Notes: generated by a model from the letters alone, not told the origin. Shown: positions 34,986-43,333, numbered from the stretch's first letter. The stretch is 64,000 bases of DNA from Mayfieldus sp038040285 (GCA_038040285.1 JBBPIN010000005.1:35392-99391), one strand, 5' to 3'. Translations and numbers: made by a program.

Positions 34986-35941
34986 CTGCGCCGTTCGCCG
35001 ACGGTTCGCTCCACCTCGGCTCCTTCGCGGCTGGGGCTCGTGCGCTCGCGTCGAACGAGGACCAGCATCTGGCCGAGCAGCCCCAGGGTCAGGAACTGGA
35101 TCCCGACCACGATCAGCAGCACGCCGAGGAACAGCAGGGGACGCTGGCCGATCGCCTCGCCGCCGATCTTGAGGATCGTCAGGTAGAGCGACACCGCGAG
35201 CCCGATCAGCGTCAGGACGACGCCGACGGCGCCGAACAGGTGCAGCGGGCGATACTGGTAGCGCCCGATGAACAGCACCGTCACCAGGTCGAGCGCCCCC
35301 CTCAGGTAGCGCTCGGAGCCGAACCTCGAGCTGCCGTGTCGTCTGGCGCGGTGGTTGACGGGGACCTCGGTCACCCGCCAACCCTGCTGCGCGGCGAGCA
35401 CCGGGAGGAACCGGTGCATCTCGCCGTAGATCTCGAGCGAGCGCGCGCACTCGCCGCGGTAGGCTTTGAGGCCGCAGTTCATGTCGTGCATCGCGAGGCC
35501 CGAGAACCGCGAGGTAACGCTGTTGAACCAGTGCGATGCCCAGCGCCTGGTCGCGGGGTCCTGGCGCTCGCGCTTCCACCCCGAGACGAGATCGGTGCCG
35601 TCGTCGAGCGCCCGCAGGAGAGCGGGAATGTCGCTGGGATCGTCCTGCCCGTCACCGTCGATGGTCACGATCACCTCGCCGGCAGCCTCCCCGAATCCCG
35701 TCGCGAGCGCGGCCGACTTGCCGAAGTTGCGGCGCAGTTTCACGCCCCGCAGCCACGGCCGCTCCGCCGCCAGCTCTTCCACCAGTTCGAACGACCGGTC
35801 GGTGGAGCCGTCGTCGACGACGATCACCTCGAAGCCGTGTTCCAGCGACGAGCATGCCCGCTCGAGCTCCTCGAGCAGTTGCGGAAGCGCCTCGCGCTCG
35901 TTCAGCACCGGGACGACGATCGAGACCAGGGCGGCGCTCAC
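34982..35941 (-). CDS. GtrB/DPM1-like polyprenyl-phosphate glycosyltransferase (GT2)
   Basis: A 319-residue protein. The catalytic GT-A domain reads SIVVPVLNEREALPQLLEEL, VIVVDDGSTDRSFELV, and TIDGDGQDDPSDIP (the DxD-type metal site). The C-terminal third has two membrane helices (HLFGAVGVVLTLIGLAVSLY and FLGVLLIVVGIQFLTLGLLG) and a basic tail. This layout is that of GtrB, which charges undecaprenyl phosphate with glucose for phage-type O-antigen modification. The GTG at 35941 overlaps the upstream stop (GTGA) and is preferred over 35986. Confidence 0.9.
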   Translation of the reverse strand: MSAALVSIVVPVLNEREALPQLLEELERACSSLEHGFEVIVVDDGSTDRSFELVEELAAERPWLRGVKLRRNFGKSAALATGFGEAAGEVIVTIDGDGQDDPSDIPALLRALDDGTDLVSGWKRERQDPATRRWASHWFNSVTSRFSGLAMHDMNCGLKAYRGECARSLEIYGEMHRFLPVLAAQQGWRVTEVPVNHRARRHGSSRFGSERYLRGALDLVTVLFIGRYQYRPLHLFGAVGVVLTLIGLAVSLYLTILKIGGEAIGQRPLLFLGVLLIVVGIQFLTLGLLGQMLVLVRRERTSPSREGAEVERTVGERRS

Positions 35942-37641
35942 CGCGGCGCGCAGGCGCGGATGGGAGCGGAGGCCGTCACCTGCCATGGGTCCGCGATCCC
36001 GTCGGCGGGCACCGCCAGGGTCGTCGCTTCGCCTGGGACAAGGCTCCCCACATCCACCCCCGAGAGGGCGGCAAAGCGGCGGACCTGCACCGTCGCTGCC
36101 TCGTCCGACTCGAACACGGCGGCCTGCCCCGCCATCAGCTCGAGCGACGGCACCTGGCCAGGGCCGGCGCCGACCTCGACGCAGTCGTGGCCCAAGAGCC
36201 CCGATTCGGTCGGGGTCAGCCCGAGCGCGAGCGCCCCGACCAGCGTCTTGTCCGCGCTCGCCCTCAACGCCTCGCTGAGGCCCCCCTCGCTGAGGCCCCG
36301 AAGCTCCTCGGCCGAGTAGCCGATCGAGCCGTAGCGATCAGTTGCGGCGAGGTAGGCCCCGATCGCGTGCTGTTCCCCGAACGCGAACGCGATCGGGATC
36401 GCGGCGCCGGCCCCCGGTGCGAAGGCCGGATCCGCGGCGCCATCGGCGATCTCAATTCCGGCCAGCTCGGCCCGCTCCTGCATCGCAACCACCCGATTCA
36501 AAGACCCTGAGGACCGCAGGAGGGAGATGTTGGTCGCGACGCCCGCCGCCGCGACGAGGAACAGAACGATCACCGCGGGCGGTTTCCAGCGCGTGCCCAC
36601 CACGGTCCATGCGGCGAGCACCAGCACCGCGACCGCCCCGGGGTAGAGGTATCGCGAGCTGTCGGGCAACCGCAGCAGGGTCCGTGAGATCGCCCCCATC
36701 ATCCACAGGGTGACGACGATCCCGAGCGCCGCCCAAAGCATCGCCGGGACCGAGCCTCGCCAGAGCCGCCAGCTGAGACCGATGATCCCAAGCAGCGCGA
36801 GCGCCGGCCCGACCTTGGCTGTGGTGTCGCTGAATGCGTAGTCGAGCCCCGTAAGCGCGCCGAGCACCGCGCTCAGCGACTGGAAGCCCCAGGAGGGGAA
36901 CAGGAGCAAGTTCCACAGCGCGATCTGGTTCTCTGAGCTCGAGGCAGACCCCAGCGCCCACAGCCACCAGGCGCAGTAGATTGCGATCGGGATCGCGACG
37001 ATCCAGATCCGTCGCCACCTGTCCTCCCTCAGCAGCACCGACACCGCCACCCCGACCACTAACGCGAGCGCGACCGTGTAGGTGACGACGCCGAGGCAGA
37101 GCAGGGCGCAGGCGACGATGTCGCCCTTGCGATCGCCCCGGTCGAGGGCGAGCAAGGCGCCGAGGCCGCAGGCGACCGCGCCGATCACCGTGAACCCGTT
37201 GCCGGACAAGAGGTGGGCGGAATCGGAGCCGAAGACGAGCAGGACCAGGGTGGGCGCCAGCGCCACGAGTCTGCCGACCCTGCGCCCCGCGTAGGCGAAG
37301 AACAGCCCCGCGGTCAGGACCACGGTGGCGACCGTCAGCAGCTGGAACGGCAGGTAGCTGACGCCCAGCGTCTCAAACAGCGCCTTGTAGACGAGCCGAG
37401 TGGTCAGGATTAGGTGACCCCCGTGGGGCTGGAGGGCACCATCGAGGTCGAGGTCGGGGGTCTGCATGAACCAGGTCAGCTCGTCGGAAGAGAACGTGCG
37501 GCCGCGGCCGAGCCACAGGATCAGCGCCGCGGCGACCGCGGCGACCGCGCCGAACAGCGGCCACGCGGCCTGCTCGATGGCGGCGAGCCGCTCGCGGCCC
37601 CTGCCCTCGAAGACGTCCGCGGTCGAAACCCGTACCGTCAC
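35938..37641 (-). CDS. polytopic membrane protein, probable GT-C sugar transferase partner of the GT2
   Basis: A 567-residue membrane protein with about ten helices. After the first helix is FSSDELTWFMQTPDLDLDG, an extracytoplasmic acidic loop like GT-C catalytic loops. The C-terminal ~140 residues are extracytoplasmic. It overlaps the GtrB-like gene by four bases. Pairing of a lipid-sugar charging GT2 with a polytopic enzyme is the arrangement of phage serotype-conversion cassettes. No specific family name can be given from sequence alone. Confidence 0.7.
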   Translation of the reverse strand: MTVRVSTADVFEGRGRERLAAIEQAAWPLFGAVAAVAAALILWLGRGRTFSSDELTWFMQTPDLDLDGALQPHGGHLILTTRLVYKALFETLGVSYLPFQLLTVATVVLTAGLFFAYAGRRVGRLVALAPTLVLLVFGSDSAHLLSGNGFTVIGAVACGLGALLALDRGDRKGDIVACALLCLGVVTYTVALALVVGVAVSVLLREDRWRRIWIVAIPIAIYCAWWLWALGSASSSENQIALWNLLLFPSWGFQSLSAVLGALTGLDYAFSDTTAKVGPALALLGIIGLSWRLWRGSVPAMLWAALGIVVTLWMMGAISRTLLRLPDSSRYLYPGAVAVLVLAAWTVVGTRWKPPAVIVLFLVAAAGVATNISLLRSSGSLNRVVAMQERAELAGIEIADGAADPAFAPGAGAAIPIAFAFGEQHAIGAYLAATDRYGSIGYSAEELRGLSEGGLSEALRASADKTLVGALALGLTPTESGLLGHDCVEVGAGPGQVPSLELMAGQAAVFESDEAATVQVRRFAALSGVDVGSLVPGEATTLAVPADGIADPWQVTASAPIRACAPR

Positions 37642-38261
37642 GGTCTAGCGTTCCCATCGCGGCTGGGCGCGTGGCGCTCGGCTGCTGATCGTCGGTTGGG
37701 TGACATGATCTTTCCTCTGGCAGCGCCCGGCCGCGTTCTTTCAGCGGGTCACGCCGCCGCATCCTAGTCCGTGCTAGTACTCCCATCCGTAAGTTCGCTC
37801 GGGTGAGAGGCGGGACGGGCTCGACGCTGCCATCGGATCCCGTCGAGGCTTACTGCTCGTATGGCGCCGTCTTCCGCGCCCAGCTCACGGGCTGCATCAC
37901 TCACGTTGATCGAGCTACGTGGAACACTACGCCCGGCAGCTCCCGGACCCCCGAGAGCCGAGCCCGGCCGCGAACCTCGAAGCGTCGGGCAGCTTCGCTG
38001 CGCGAGCCCTGCCAGGGCGGGACGGCAGTGGTCCGGGATTGGCGGCTCATGCGTGGTGGGGATGCGTATCGCTGCCCCCGTACGCTCAGCGAGGGCTACT
38101 GAGAGGCCCAGCAGACGCGTCAGGGGCGTTTCTAAGGCGGATTGAGCCCTCCTGCGTGCGCAACCACGTTCACTAGGCACGGATGCTGCACGTCAGGGGC
38201 GTGTATCACTGTCCTCATCTTGATACACTGGTGACCTACACTGTCAACCGAAAGGGCCCCC
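37642..38261. other. 620-bp intergenic region inside the element
   Basis: Separates the divergent membrane-protein and resolvase genes. No convincing coding frame is present. Base composition is slightly lower in G+C toward the right. The only clear signal is the inverted repeat at 38201-38228 next to the resolvase gene. Confidence 0.5.
38201..38228. promoter_or_regulatory. 8-bp inverted repeat upstream of the resolvase gene
   Basis: GTGTATCA (38201-38208) and TGATACAC (38221-38228) with a 12-base spacer, 34 bp before the resolvase ATG. A TTGATA box overlaps the right arm. It could be an operator or part of the resolvase's own recombination site. Confidence 0.45.
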
Positions 38262-38906
38262 ATGCAGGCGATTCTCTACTGCCGGACCAGCACCGACGAG
38301 CAGCGCAACGGCACCACTTCCCAACGCGAACGTCTGATCGCACACGCCGAGGAGCGAGGCACCGACTACACCGTCTCCGAAGAACACGCCAGCGGCAAGA
38401 CCTTGGCCCGGCGCCCCGTCCTACGCGCGGTGCTCGACAAGCTCGACGCCCTGGGCAGCAACGGTGTGCTCTGTGTGGCGAAGCTCGATCGTCTCGCCCG
38501 CTCTACTCGGGACTTCGCCTCGATCCTAGAGCGAGCGGAGCGCAAGGGTTGGAGCATCGTCGTGCTGGACCTCGGCGGCGAGCGCCTCGACACCTCTACC
38601 GCGATGGGCAAGGCGATGGCGCGGATGGCGATGGTCATGGCCGAGCTGGAAAGTGAGCTGATCGGGGAGCGCACGAAAGAGGCGCTGGCCGTGGTGAAGG
38701 CGGCCGGCACTCAGCTCGGGCACCCTTCGACCGTGACGGCAAAGACGCAGAGCCGGATCGCAGAGCTGCGCGGCGTCGAGGGACTCGGCTACCGCGCCAT
38801 CGCCGATCGGCTCAACGCCGAAGGCGTGCGGGCTCCGTCCGGGCGCAAGGCGGCGCGCTGGCACGCAACGTCCGTCAAGCGTCACGAGCGACCGCCGGTA
38901 GGCTGA
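38262..38906 (+). CDS. small serine recombinase (resolvase/invertase family)
   Basis: A 214-residue serine recombinase. AILYCRTSTDEQRNGTTSQR holds the nucleophile Ser; GVLCVAKLDRLARSTRDFAS and MAELESELIGERTKEALAVV are the conserved active-site and dimer-helix regions. The C-terminal helix-turn-helix is AELRGVEGLGYRAIADRLNA. It is a resolvase-size enzyme, distinct from the large integrase at the other end. AAAGGG precedes the ATG. It might resolve cointegrates or invert DNA within the element. Confidence 0.9.
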   Translation: MQAILYCRTSTDEQRNGTTSQRERLIAHAEERGTDYTVSEEHASGKTLARRPVLRAVLDKLDALGSNGVLCVAKLDRLARSTRDFASILERAERKGWSIVVLDLGGERLDTSTAMGKAMARMAMVMAELESELIGERTKEALAVVKAAGTQLGHPSTVTAKTQSRIAELRGVEGLGYRAIADRLNAEGVRAPSGRKAARWHATSVKRHERPPVG

Positions 38907-38910
38907 GCCG

Positions 38911-39088
38911 GTGAAAACGGCCGTCGTCGTCAGCCTCTTTGCGATCGTCGCCGCCTGGTTGACGGTCGCCATTTTCCTGGTGTTCCTGCGCGTGCTGGCC
39001 GCGATCATCATCCCTGCCCCTGCGGCTGCTCGGGACCATTCACGTCGAACGCGTGAAATAGGCGTCCGAACTTCAAGCCATTGGACTT
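38911..39088 (+). CDS. small membrane protein ending at the attachment site
   Basis: GTG at 38911, four bases after the resolvase stop. The first ~35 residues (MKTAVVVSLFAIVAAWLTVA onward) form one long hydrophobic stretch, then a basic tail (ARDHSRRTREIG). In the integrated state the frame runs on through attR to 39216. In the excised circle the joint GACTT-AA gives an immediate TAA, for a 59-residue product. Opposite the 3' tail of the circular-form integrase gene. Coding is plausible, not certain. Confidence 0.4.
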
Positions 39089-39545
39089 CTCGGATTGGTC
39101 GCTTCGCGCAGGCGACACGATGGCGGTCGAGCTGCTGCGCGACGTGGGGGCGGCGATCGAGCCAGCCGTCACCGACCATGGCGGCGTCGTCGTCAAGCGG
39201 CTCGGCGACGGGTTGATGGCCGCCTTCGAAGACCCGGCCGGCGCCGTGGCTGCCGCGCTGGAGGCCCGCGACGCGATGGCCGAGGTGGAAGTGGACGGGT
39301 ACCAGCCCCGGATGCGCGCCGGGATCCACATTGGCCACCCCCGCCGCCTGGGTGGGGACTACCTCGGCACCGACGTCAACATCGCCGCCCGCGTCGCCGA
39401 GGCGGCGTCCGGGGGCGAGGTGCTGGTCTCCGATGCGGTTCGCGAGCGGCTCGACGAAGGCGCCGTAAAACTGAAGCGGCGGCGCTTCAAGGCAAAGGGC
39501 GCCCCCAGCGGGCTTTCCGTCTACGCGGTGGAGAAGCGCACGTAG
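39081..39545 (+). pseudogene. class III nucleotide cyclase, 3' part
   Basis: From 39084 the frame continues DFSDWSLRAGDTMAVELLRD and contains the remaining catalytic determinants: VVVKRLGDGLMAAFEDP (substrate-binding Lys and the second metal Asp), PRMRAGIHIGHPRRLGGDYL, and GTDVNIAARVAEAASGGEVL (transition-state Asn/Arg). It ends YAVEKRT at 39545. The start TTG at 39081 is element DNA. A short cyclase domain might still be made, but without the first metal ligand. Confidence 0.9.
39084..39088. other. attR core (GACTT) of the serine-integrase element
   Basis: Right junction: element AAGCCATTG-GACTT then host CTCGGATTGG. Together with attL it predicts attB CCTGGTC-GACTT-CTCGG and attP GCCATTG-GACTT-AACCA. 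Confidence 0.85.
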
Positions 39546-39556
39546 AGGTTCGCTGG

Positions 39557-40642
39557 ATGCATCCCGAAGGTCCGGTCTACCAACCGCCCGTCCGCCGACG
39601 CAAGCTTCGGCGCCGTCGGATCCGGCGCCGCCGCCTGGTCGCCGTCGCCGCACTCGTCGGCTCGCTGCTGTTCGCCCTCGCCGTCGTCCCGTGGGCGGTG
39701 GACAAGGTCCGCAGCATCGGACGGGCCGATCCGCGCGGCGCCCAGGTCACGGTGGTCACGATCCACAGCAAGGCCGTTGGCGCAACTCTGCACACCACCG
39801 TCGTCGTTCCCAAGGGCACGCGGGCGGACAAACAAAAACGCCCGCTGCTGGTGTTCCTGCACGCCGCGGCGGCGACCACAACAGCTTTCGCGGCGACGAC
39901 GCGATGTTCGTCGCTCTNNNNNNNNNNNNNNNNNNNNNNNNNNNNNNNNNNNNNNNNNNNNNNNNNNNNNNNNNNNNNNNNNNNNNNNNNNNNNNNNNNN
40001 NNNNNNNNNNNNNNNNNGCCGCGGCGGCGACCACAACAGCTTTCGCGGCGACGACGCGATGTTCGTCGCTCTCTCGCGACTCGGGCCGCGGGCGCCGATC
40101 GTCGCCTTCCCCGACGGCGGCGATCACTCCTACTGGCACAACCGCGCCGACGGAGACTGGGGCGACTACGTAGTGAACGAGGTGGTCCCCCAGGTCGCAC
40201 GGTCGGTCGACGCGAATCCGCGCCGGGTCGCGATCGGCGGCATCTCGATGGGCGGCTTCGGCGCCTACGACCTGGTGCTCAAGCACCCGGGCCGCTACTG
40301 CGCGGTCGGCGGACACTCGCCAGCGCTCTGGCGCACCGGAGGGGAGACCGGCTCTCGGCGCTTCGACGACGCCTCCGACTTCGCCCCAACAACGTGGTCG
40401 GAGCAGCGCGCAACGGGGACTCGGCGTTCCTGCAGCTGCCGGTCTGGCTCGACGCCGGCAACCAGGACCCGTTCCAGCCCGCGGACCGCGCGTTCATCGC
40501 CGGCCTTCGTTCGGCCGGCGCCAGGCTGACCGCGCACACGACCTGGCCGGGCGGCCACGTGGGCAGCTACTGGGACAAGCACTGGCTGGCCTACTTCCAC
40601 TTCTACGTCAAGGCGCTGGCCCACTGCCACCCCGGGGGATAG
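39557..40642 (+). pseudogene. secreted alpha/beta-hydrolase esterase with a false gap and two frameshifts
   Basis: Starts MHPEGPVYQPP with a basic stretch and a membrane anchor (VAVAALVGSLLFALAVVPWA). After LLVFLH the frame is lost at 39862; one extra G would give HGRGGDHNSFRGDDAMFVAL. The nucleophile motif is GGISMGGFGAYDLVL, of the D-family esterase (Fes/PHB depolymerase-like) type. A second lost base near 40385 is needed for ARNNVVGAARNGD, then PVWLDAGNQDPF (Asp) and TTWPGGHVGSYWDKH (His). Collapsing the gap duplicate and adding two bases gives exactly 311 codons. 12 bp downstream of the cyclase remnant. Confidence 0.8.
39918..40017. other. scaffold gap 3 (100 N), false: flanks are a 55-bp duplicate
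   Basis: Bases 39863-39917 equal 40018-40072. The join lies inside the esterase gene, immediately beside one of its frameshifts. Confidence 0.95.
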
Positions 40643-40678
40643 GTTGTCGGGGTGAGCCCGAGGAGCAGCATCGTGCCG

Positions 40679-40792
40679 ATGAAGCCGCACTGCCGAAAGT
40701 GCGGGGCGCAGGTCGAGCGGCTTCGCCGCTGCCCCAAATGCGGCCGACGTAACTGGTCCTTTTTCGGCTTGCACCCCTGGGTGCGGCACTGA
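40679..40792 (+). CDS. 37-residue double-CxxC zinc-ribbon microprotein
   Basis: MKPHCRKCGAQVERLRRCPK opens the frame, followed by CGRRNWSFFGLHPWVRH and a stop. Two CxxCG knuckles (CRKCG and CPKCG) 13 residues apart make a compact zinc ribbon. An in-frame GTG at 40652 would add nine residues. It lies between the esterase and the convergent GH5 gene. Function unknown; such ribbons often bind RNA or proteins. Confidence 0.6.
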   Translation: MKPHCRKCGAQVERLRRCPKCGRRNWSFFGLHPWVRH

Positions 40793-40799
40793 GGCTGGC

Positions 40800-41888
40800 T
40801 CAGCGCCGCGCCAGCGCGCGAAGGTGATCGCGGAACCCGATCCCGAACGGGGTCGGCTTTCCCTCGTAGTTCTCGATCAGGCTCGGTCCCCCGCCGCAGG
40901 TCCAGCTTCCCGGCGCCACCGCGTCCCAGGTCCAGCCGAGGTAGGAGATCCCATGGCGGTCGGCCCAGGGCAGCCAGCGATCGATGTAGCCGTGGCGGCA
41001 GTCGGTCTCCCCGAGCTCGCCGACGACGACCGGGTTCACGCGCGCGACCCGGACGATCGCTTGCTTGCAGCTCGGCCCGCAGGGGGCGAGGCGGCCGTAG
41101 TTGTGCTCGGAGGCGGCCAGCTGCCCGGCCGGGTCGACGGGAGGGTGCGCGAGCCAGCCGGGGAGGTTGCGGGCGTAGCCTCGGCCGCCGGCCATCAGCG
41201 GCTGTAGGGCGCCGGTCGAGCGCACCGCGTCGACGAGGTCCTGCATCCCCGCCGCCCTGTAGGCGGGGTGCTGCTGCGAGCCCTCCCCGCCGACCGGCAG
41301 CATGCAGCCGCGTAGCCAGCAGCCCCAACCGACGTCGTGGGGCTCGTTGTAGAGGTCGAAGACGAGCGAGTGGTTTGACGCGAAGGTCGCGGCTACCGAG
41401 CGCCAGAAGTCGGGCGCCTGGTCGGCGTCGGGCAGCGGGATGATCCCGACCGCCTTCTCGCTTCCCGGCGCAGCGACGTGCAGGTCGAGGATCGCGTAGA
41501 GCCCCGCCCGGTTGAGGCGGCCGACGAAGGCCTCGATCGCCTGGCGGTACGACGCCCCGCCGAACTCCGGCTTGACTCCGCTGATGCCCAGCCAGCAGTC
41601 CTCGTTGAGCGGCACCCGCACGGCGTTGATGTGCCAGTTCTTCATCCCCCGGATGCTGTGCTGGTCGGTCGGGCCGTCGAAGAACCCGTACCCCTGGATG
41701 CATGCGTACTCGGCGCCGCTGCGGTTGACGCCCAGCAGCCGAATCACCTTTCCTTTGCCGTCGATCAGGTGGTTGTCGTGGACCCGCAGCTCGAGGCCGG
41801 AGGCGACCGAGGTCCAGAGAAGGAGAACGAGGCAGACGGCCGCCAGAACGCCCAATAACGCGCGCTTCCTGCTCTGATCCCCGGCCAT
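40800..41888 (-). CDS. secreted or membrane-anchored GH5-family glycoside hydrolase
   Basis: A 362-residue protein. An N-terminal signal/anchor (KRALLGVLAAVCLVLLLWTS) precedes a cellulase-like TIM barrel: LLGVNRSGAEYACIQGYGFF, INAVRVPLNEDCW, LVFDLYNEPHDVGW (acid/base Glu in NEP) and VVVGELGETDCRHG (nucleophile Glu). GISYLGWTWDAVAP closes the barrel. Acts on extracellular beta-glucans or related glycans; exact specificity unknown. Several Cys suggest disulfides outside the cell. Confidence 0.9.
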   Translation of the reverse strand: MAGDQSRKRALLGVLAAVCLVLLLWTSVASGLELRVHDNHLIDGKGKVIRLLGVNRSGAEYACIQGYGFFDGPTDQHSIRGMKNWHINAVRVPLNEDCWLGISGVKPEFGGASYRQAIEAFVGRLNRAGLYAILDLHVAAPGSEKAVGIIPLPDADQAPDFWRSVAATFASNHSLVFDLYNEPHDVGWGCWLRGCMLPVGGEGSQQHPAYRAAGMQDLVDAVRSTGALQPLMAGGRGYARNLPGWLAHPPVDPAGQLAASEHNYGRLAPCGPSCKQAIVRVARVNPVVVGELGETDCRHGYIDRWLPWADRHGISYLGWTWDAVAPGSWTCGGGPSLIENYEGKPTPFGIGFRDHLRALARR

Positions 41889-41956
41889 CGAGCGCAGGGT
41901 AGCGCCGGCTCGCGGTCAGATCGCCGGGTCGCTGGACGGTCCTATGATTGCCGCGA

Positions 41957-42028
41957 GGGCGCGTAGCTCAGTGGGAGAGCGCTCGCTTCACACGCGAGAG
42001 GTCGCTGGTTCGAAACCAGCCGCGCCCA
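41957..42028 (+). tRNA. tRNA-Val (CAC)
   Basis: Complete cloverleaf: acceptor GGGCGCG/CGCGCCC with discriminator A, D-arm GCTCAGTGGGAGAGC, anticodon stem CTCGC/GCGAG with loop TTCACAC (anticodon CAC), and T-arm GCTGG-TTCGAAA-CCAGC. No CCA encoded. Its 3' 50 bases are the left copy of the 53-bp repeat of the adjacent element. Confidence 0.97.
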
Positions 42029-43314
42029 CTCTCCGAATCCCCTGCATCTGAGCGAGCTTTCGGGGACTCCAAAGAGAGCTGCTCGCCGGGCTCGAAGTCC
42101 TGAAAATCGGCGCTGGTGCCCATTGGTGCCCAATCAGAGCCCTTGACAAGCAATTTGAGACGCTCGCGCTCGCCCTCTCCGCGGAACATCACCTGGGCGT
42201 AGATCGAGAGCGTCACTTTCGGATCGGAGTGTCCGACCTGGCGCATCACGTATGGCACTTCCTCACCGATCGCCAAGAGCAGCGAGATGAAGGTCCGCCG
42301 CAGCGAGTGCGGTGTCAGGCCCTCTGGCAATGCCGCTGCGTCGTCTCTTGTCAGGTTCTCGTTCGCCCGCTTGATCGCCTTGGCGAGGACGCGGTTGCGG
42401 ACGTTGCTCGCGCCCTGCTGCCGGCCGTGCTCGGTGGGAAAGACAAAGTGCTCAGGCTCGCTGAGGCGGGTGCTGGCCTTGTGAACGGCCAGCTCCTCCC
42501 GAAGCACCGGCAGCAGATCGACTTGGCGCACACCGGCGTCGGTCTTCGAGTCGCGGATCCGCAACCGACCAGCCGCCAAGTCGACGTCGCGCCAGCGCAG
42601 TGCAAGGGCCTCGCCGATCCTCAGTCCGCCGAGCGTGAACGTGGCGAGCAGGGCGCGCCTGGAGGTTGCGCGCCGATCGTCGCGGGCTTCGCGGTCAAGC
42701 TCGCCGGCCGCATCGAGCAGCGCAGTGATCTGCTCGGCGCGGTCCAGCCAGGTGCGCTCGGGCTTCCGCTGCCTGAGGCGCCGACGCTTCCCACGCGCCG
42801 GATTGCGCGCGATCAGCTCCCGCTCCACCGCGACCTCGAGGATCTGCCCCAGCCGCGTGATCGTTTTGTTGATCGAAGTTGCTGAGAGCGGTCCTTCTCG
42901 CACCTTCGATCGCCGGTACCGATCGACCTCGGAGATCGTGATCTGCGCCAACCGATGCTCGGCGAAGAACGGCAACAGATGGTTGGTCAGCTGCCACTCG
43001 TAGTCGGCGAGGGTGGCGTCCGACAAGCCTTCGTGCCGCAGGCCCTTAAACCACTCGGAGGCGAACTCGTGGAAGCCCACATCGTGGCCGGAGCGAGCGG
43101 GGGTTGGGTCGGGCACTGGGGGCCTCCAGATCCCGCGTCTGACGTCCGCCAGGACGTTTGAGAGCTCCTGCTCGGCCCGCTGAGGGGTCCAGCCTTCCTC
43201 GGCGCTGCCAAGGGTCAGGTAGCGGCGCTGGCCGTAGGCCCGGAAGCGAAGGGCGAAGGTGCGACCGCCGCGCCTATCGCGGACCACCACCTCACCCTTC
43301 GCCGCTCGTCCCAT
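41968..43314 (-). CDS. tyrosine-family site-specific integrase
   Basis: A 448-residue phage-type integrase. The N-terminal arm-binding domain includes FALRFRAYGQRRYLTLGSAE; the core-binding domain is around FHEFASEWFKGLRHEGLSDA. The catalytic domain has ATFTLGGLRIGEALALRWRD (first Arg), LTPHSLRRTFISLLLAIGEE (H-x-x-R), MRQVGHSDPKVTLSIYAQVM (His and nucleophile Tyr). The last ~20 codons read through the tRNA-Val repeat (GRGWFRTSDLSRVKRALSH). In the excised circle the tail would become RVKRAHGGTENRPETPFPSG, stopping near 50831. Confidence 0.95.
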   Translation of the reverse strand: MGRAAKGEVVVRDRRGGRTFALRFRAYGQRRYLTLGSAEEGWTPQRAEQELSNVLADVRRGIWRPPVPDPTPARSGHDVGFHEFASEWFKGLRHEGLSDATLADYEWQLTNHLLPFFAEHRLAQITISEVDRYRRSKVREGPLSATSINKTITRLGQILEVAVERELIARNPARGKRRRLRQRKPERTWLDRAEQITALLDAAGELDREARDDRRATSRRALLATFTLGGLRIGEALALRWRDVDLAAGRLRIRDSKTDAGVRQVDLLPVLREELAVHKASTRLSEPEHFVFPTEHGRQQGASNVRNRVLAKAIKRANENLTRDDAAALPEGLTPHSLRRTFISLLLAIGEEVPYVMRQVGHSDPKVTLSIYAQVMFRGEGERERLKLLVKGSDWAPMGTSADFQDFEPGEQLSLESPKARSDAGDSESGRGWFRTSDLSRVKRALSH

Positions 43315-43333
43315 CGCTGATCCGGTTTCGATC

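Larger units (their letters stand above)
32268..39088. mobile_element. 6.8-kb integrative element with large serine integrase, inserted in a nucleotide cyclase gene
   Basis: The cyclase reading frame breaks at GACTT (32268-32272) and resumes at GACTT (39084-39088). Deleting 6,816 bp between the two restores FTDLVDFSDWSLRAGD in frame. The element carries a large serine integrase at its left end, a small serine resolvase near its right end, and a glycan-modification cargo (methyltransferase, GT2, polytopic membrane protein). No phage structural or conjugation genes are present. Confidence 0.92.

Noticed and set aside
41942..42133. Short proteins such as ARLVSNQRPLACEASALPLS over the tRNA-Val gene
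   Set aside because: These are the well-known antisense readings of tRNA DNA; only the integrase tail reading through the repeat is biologically meaningful.
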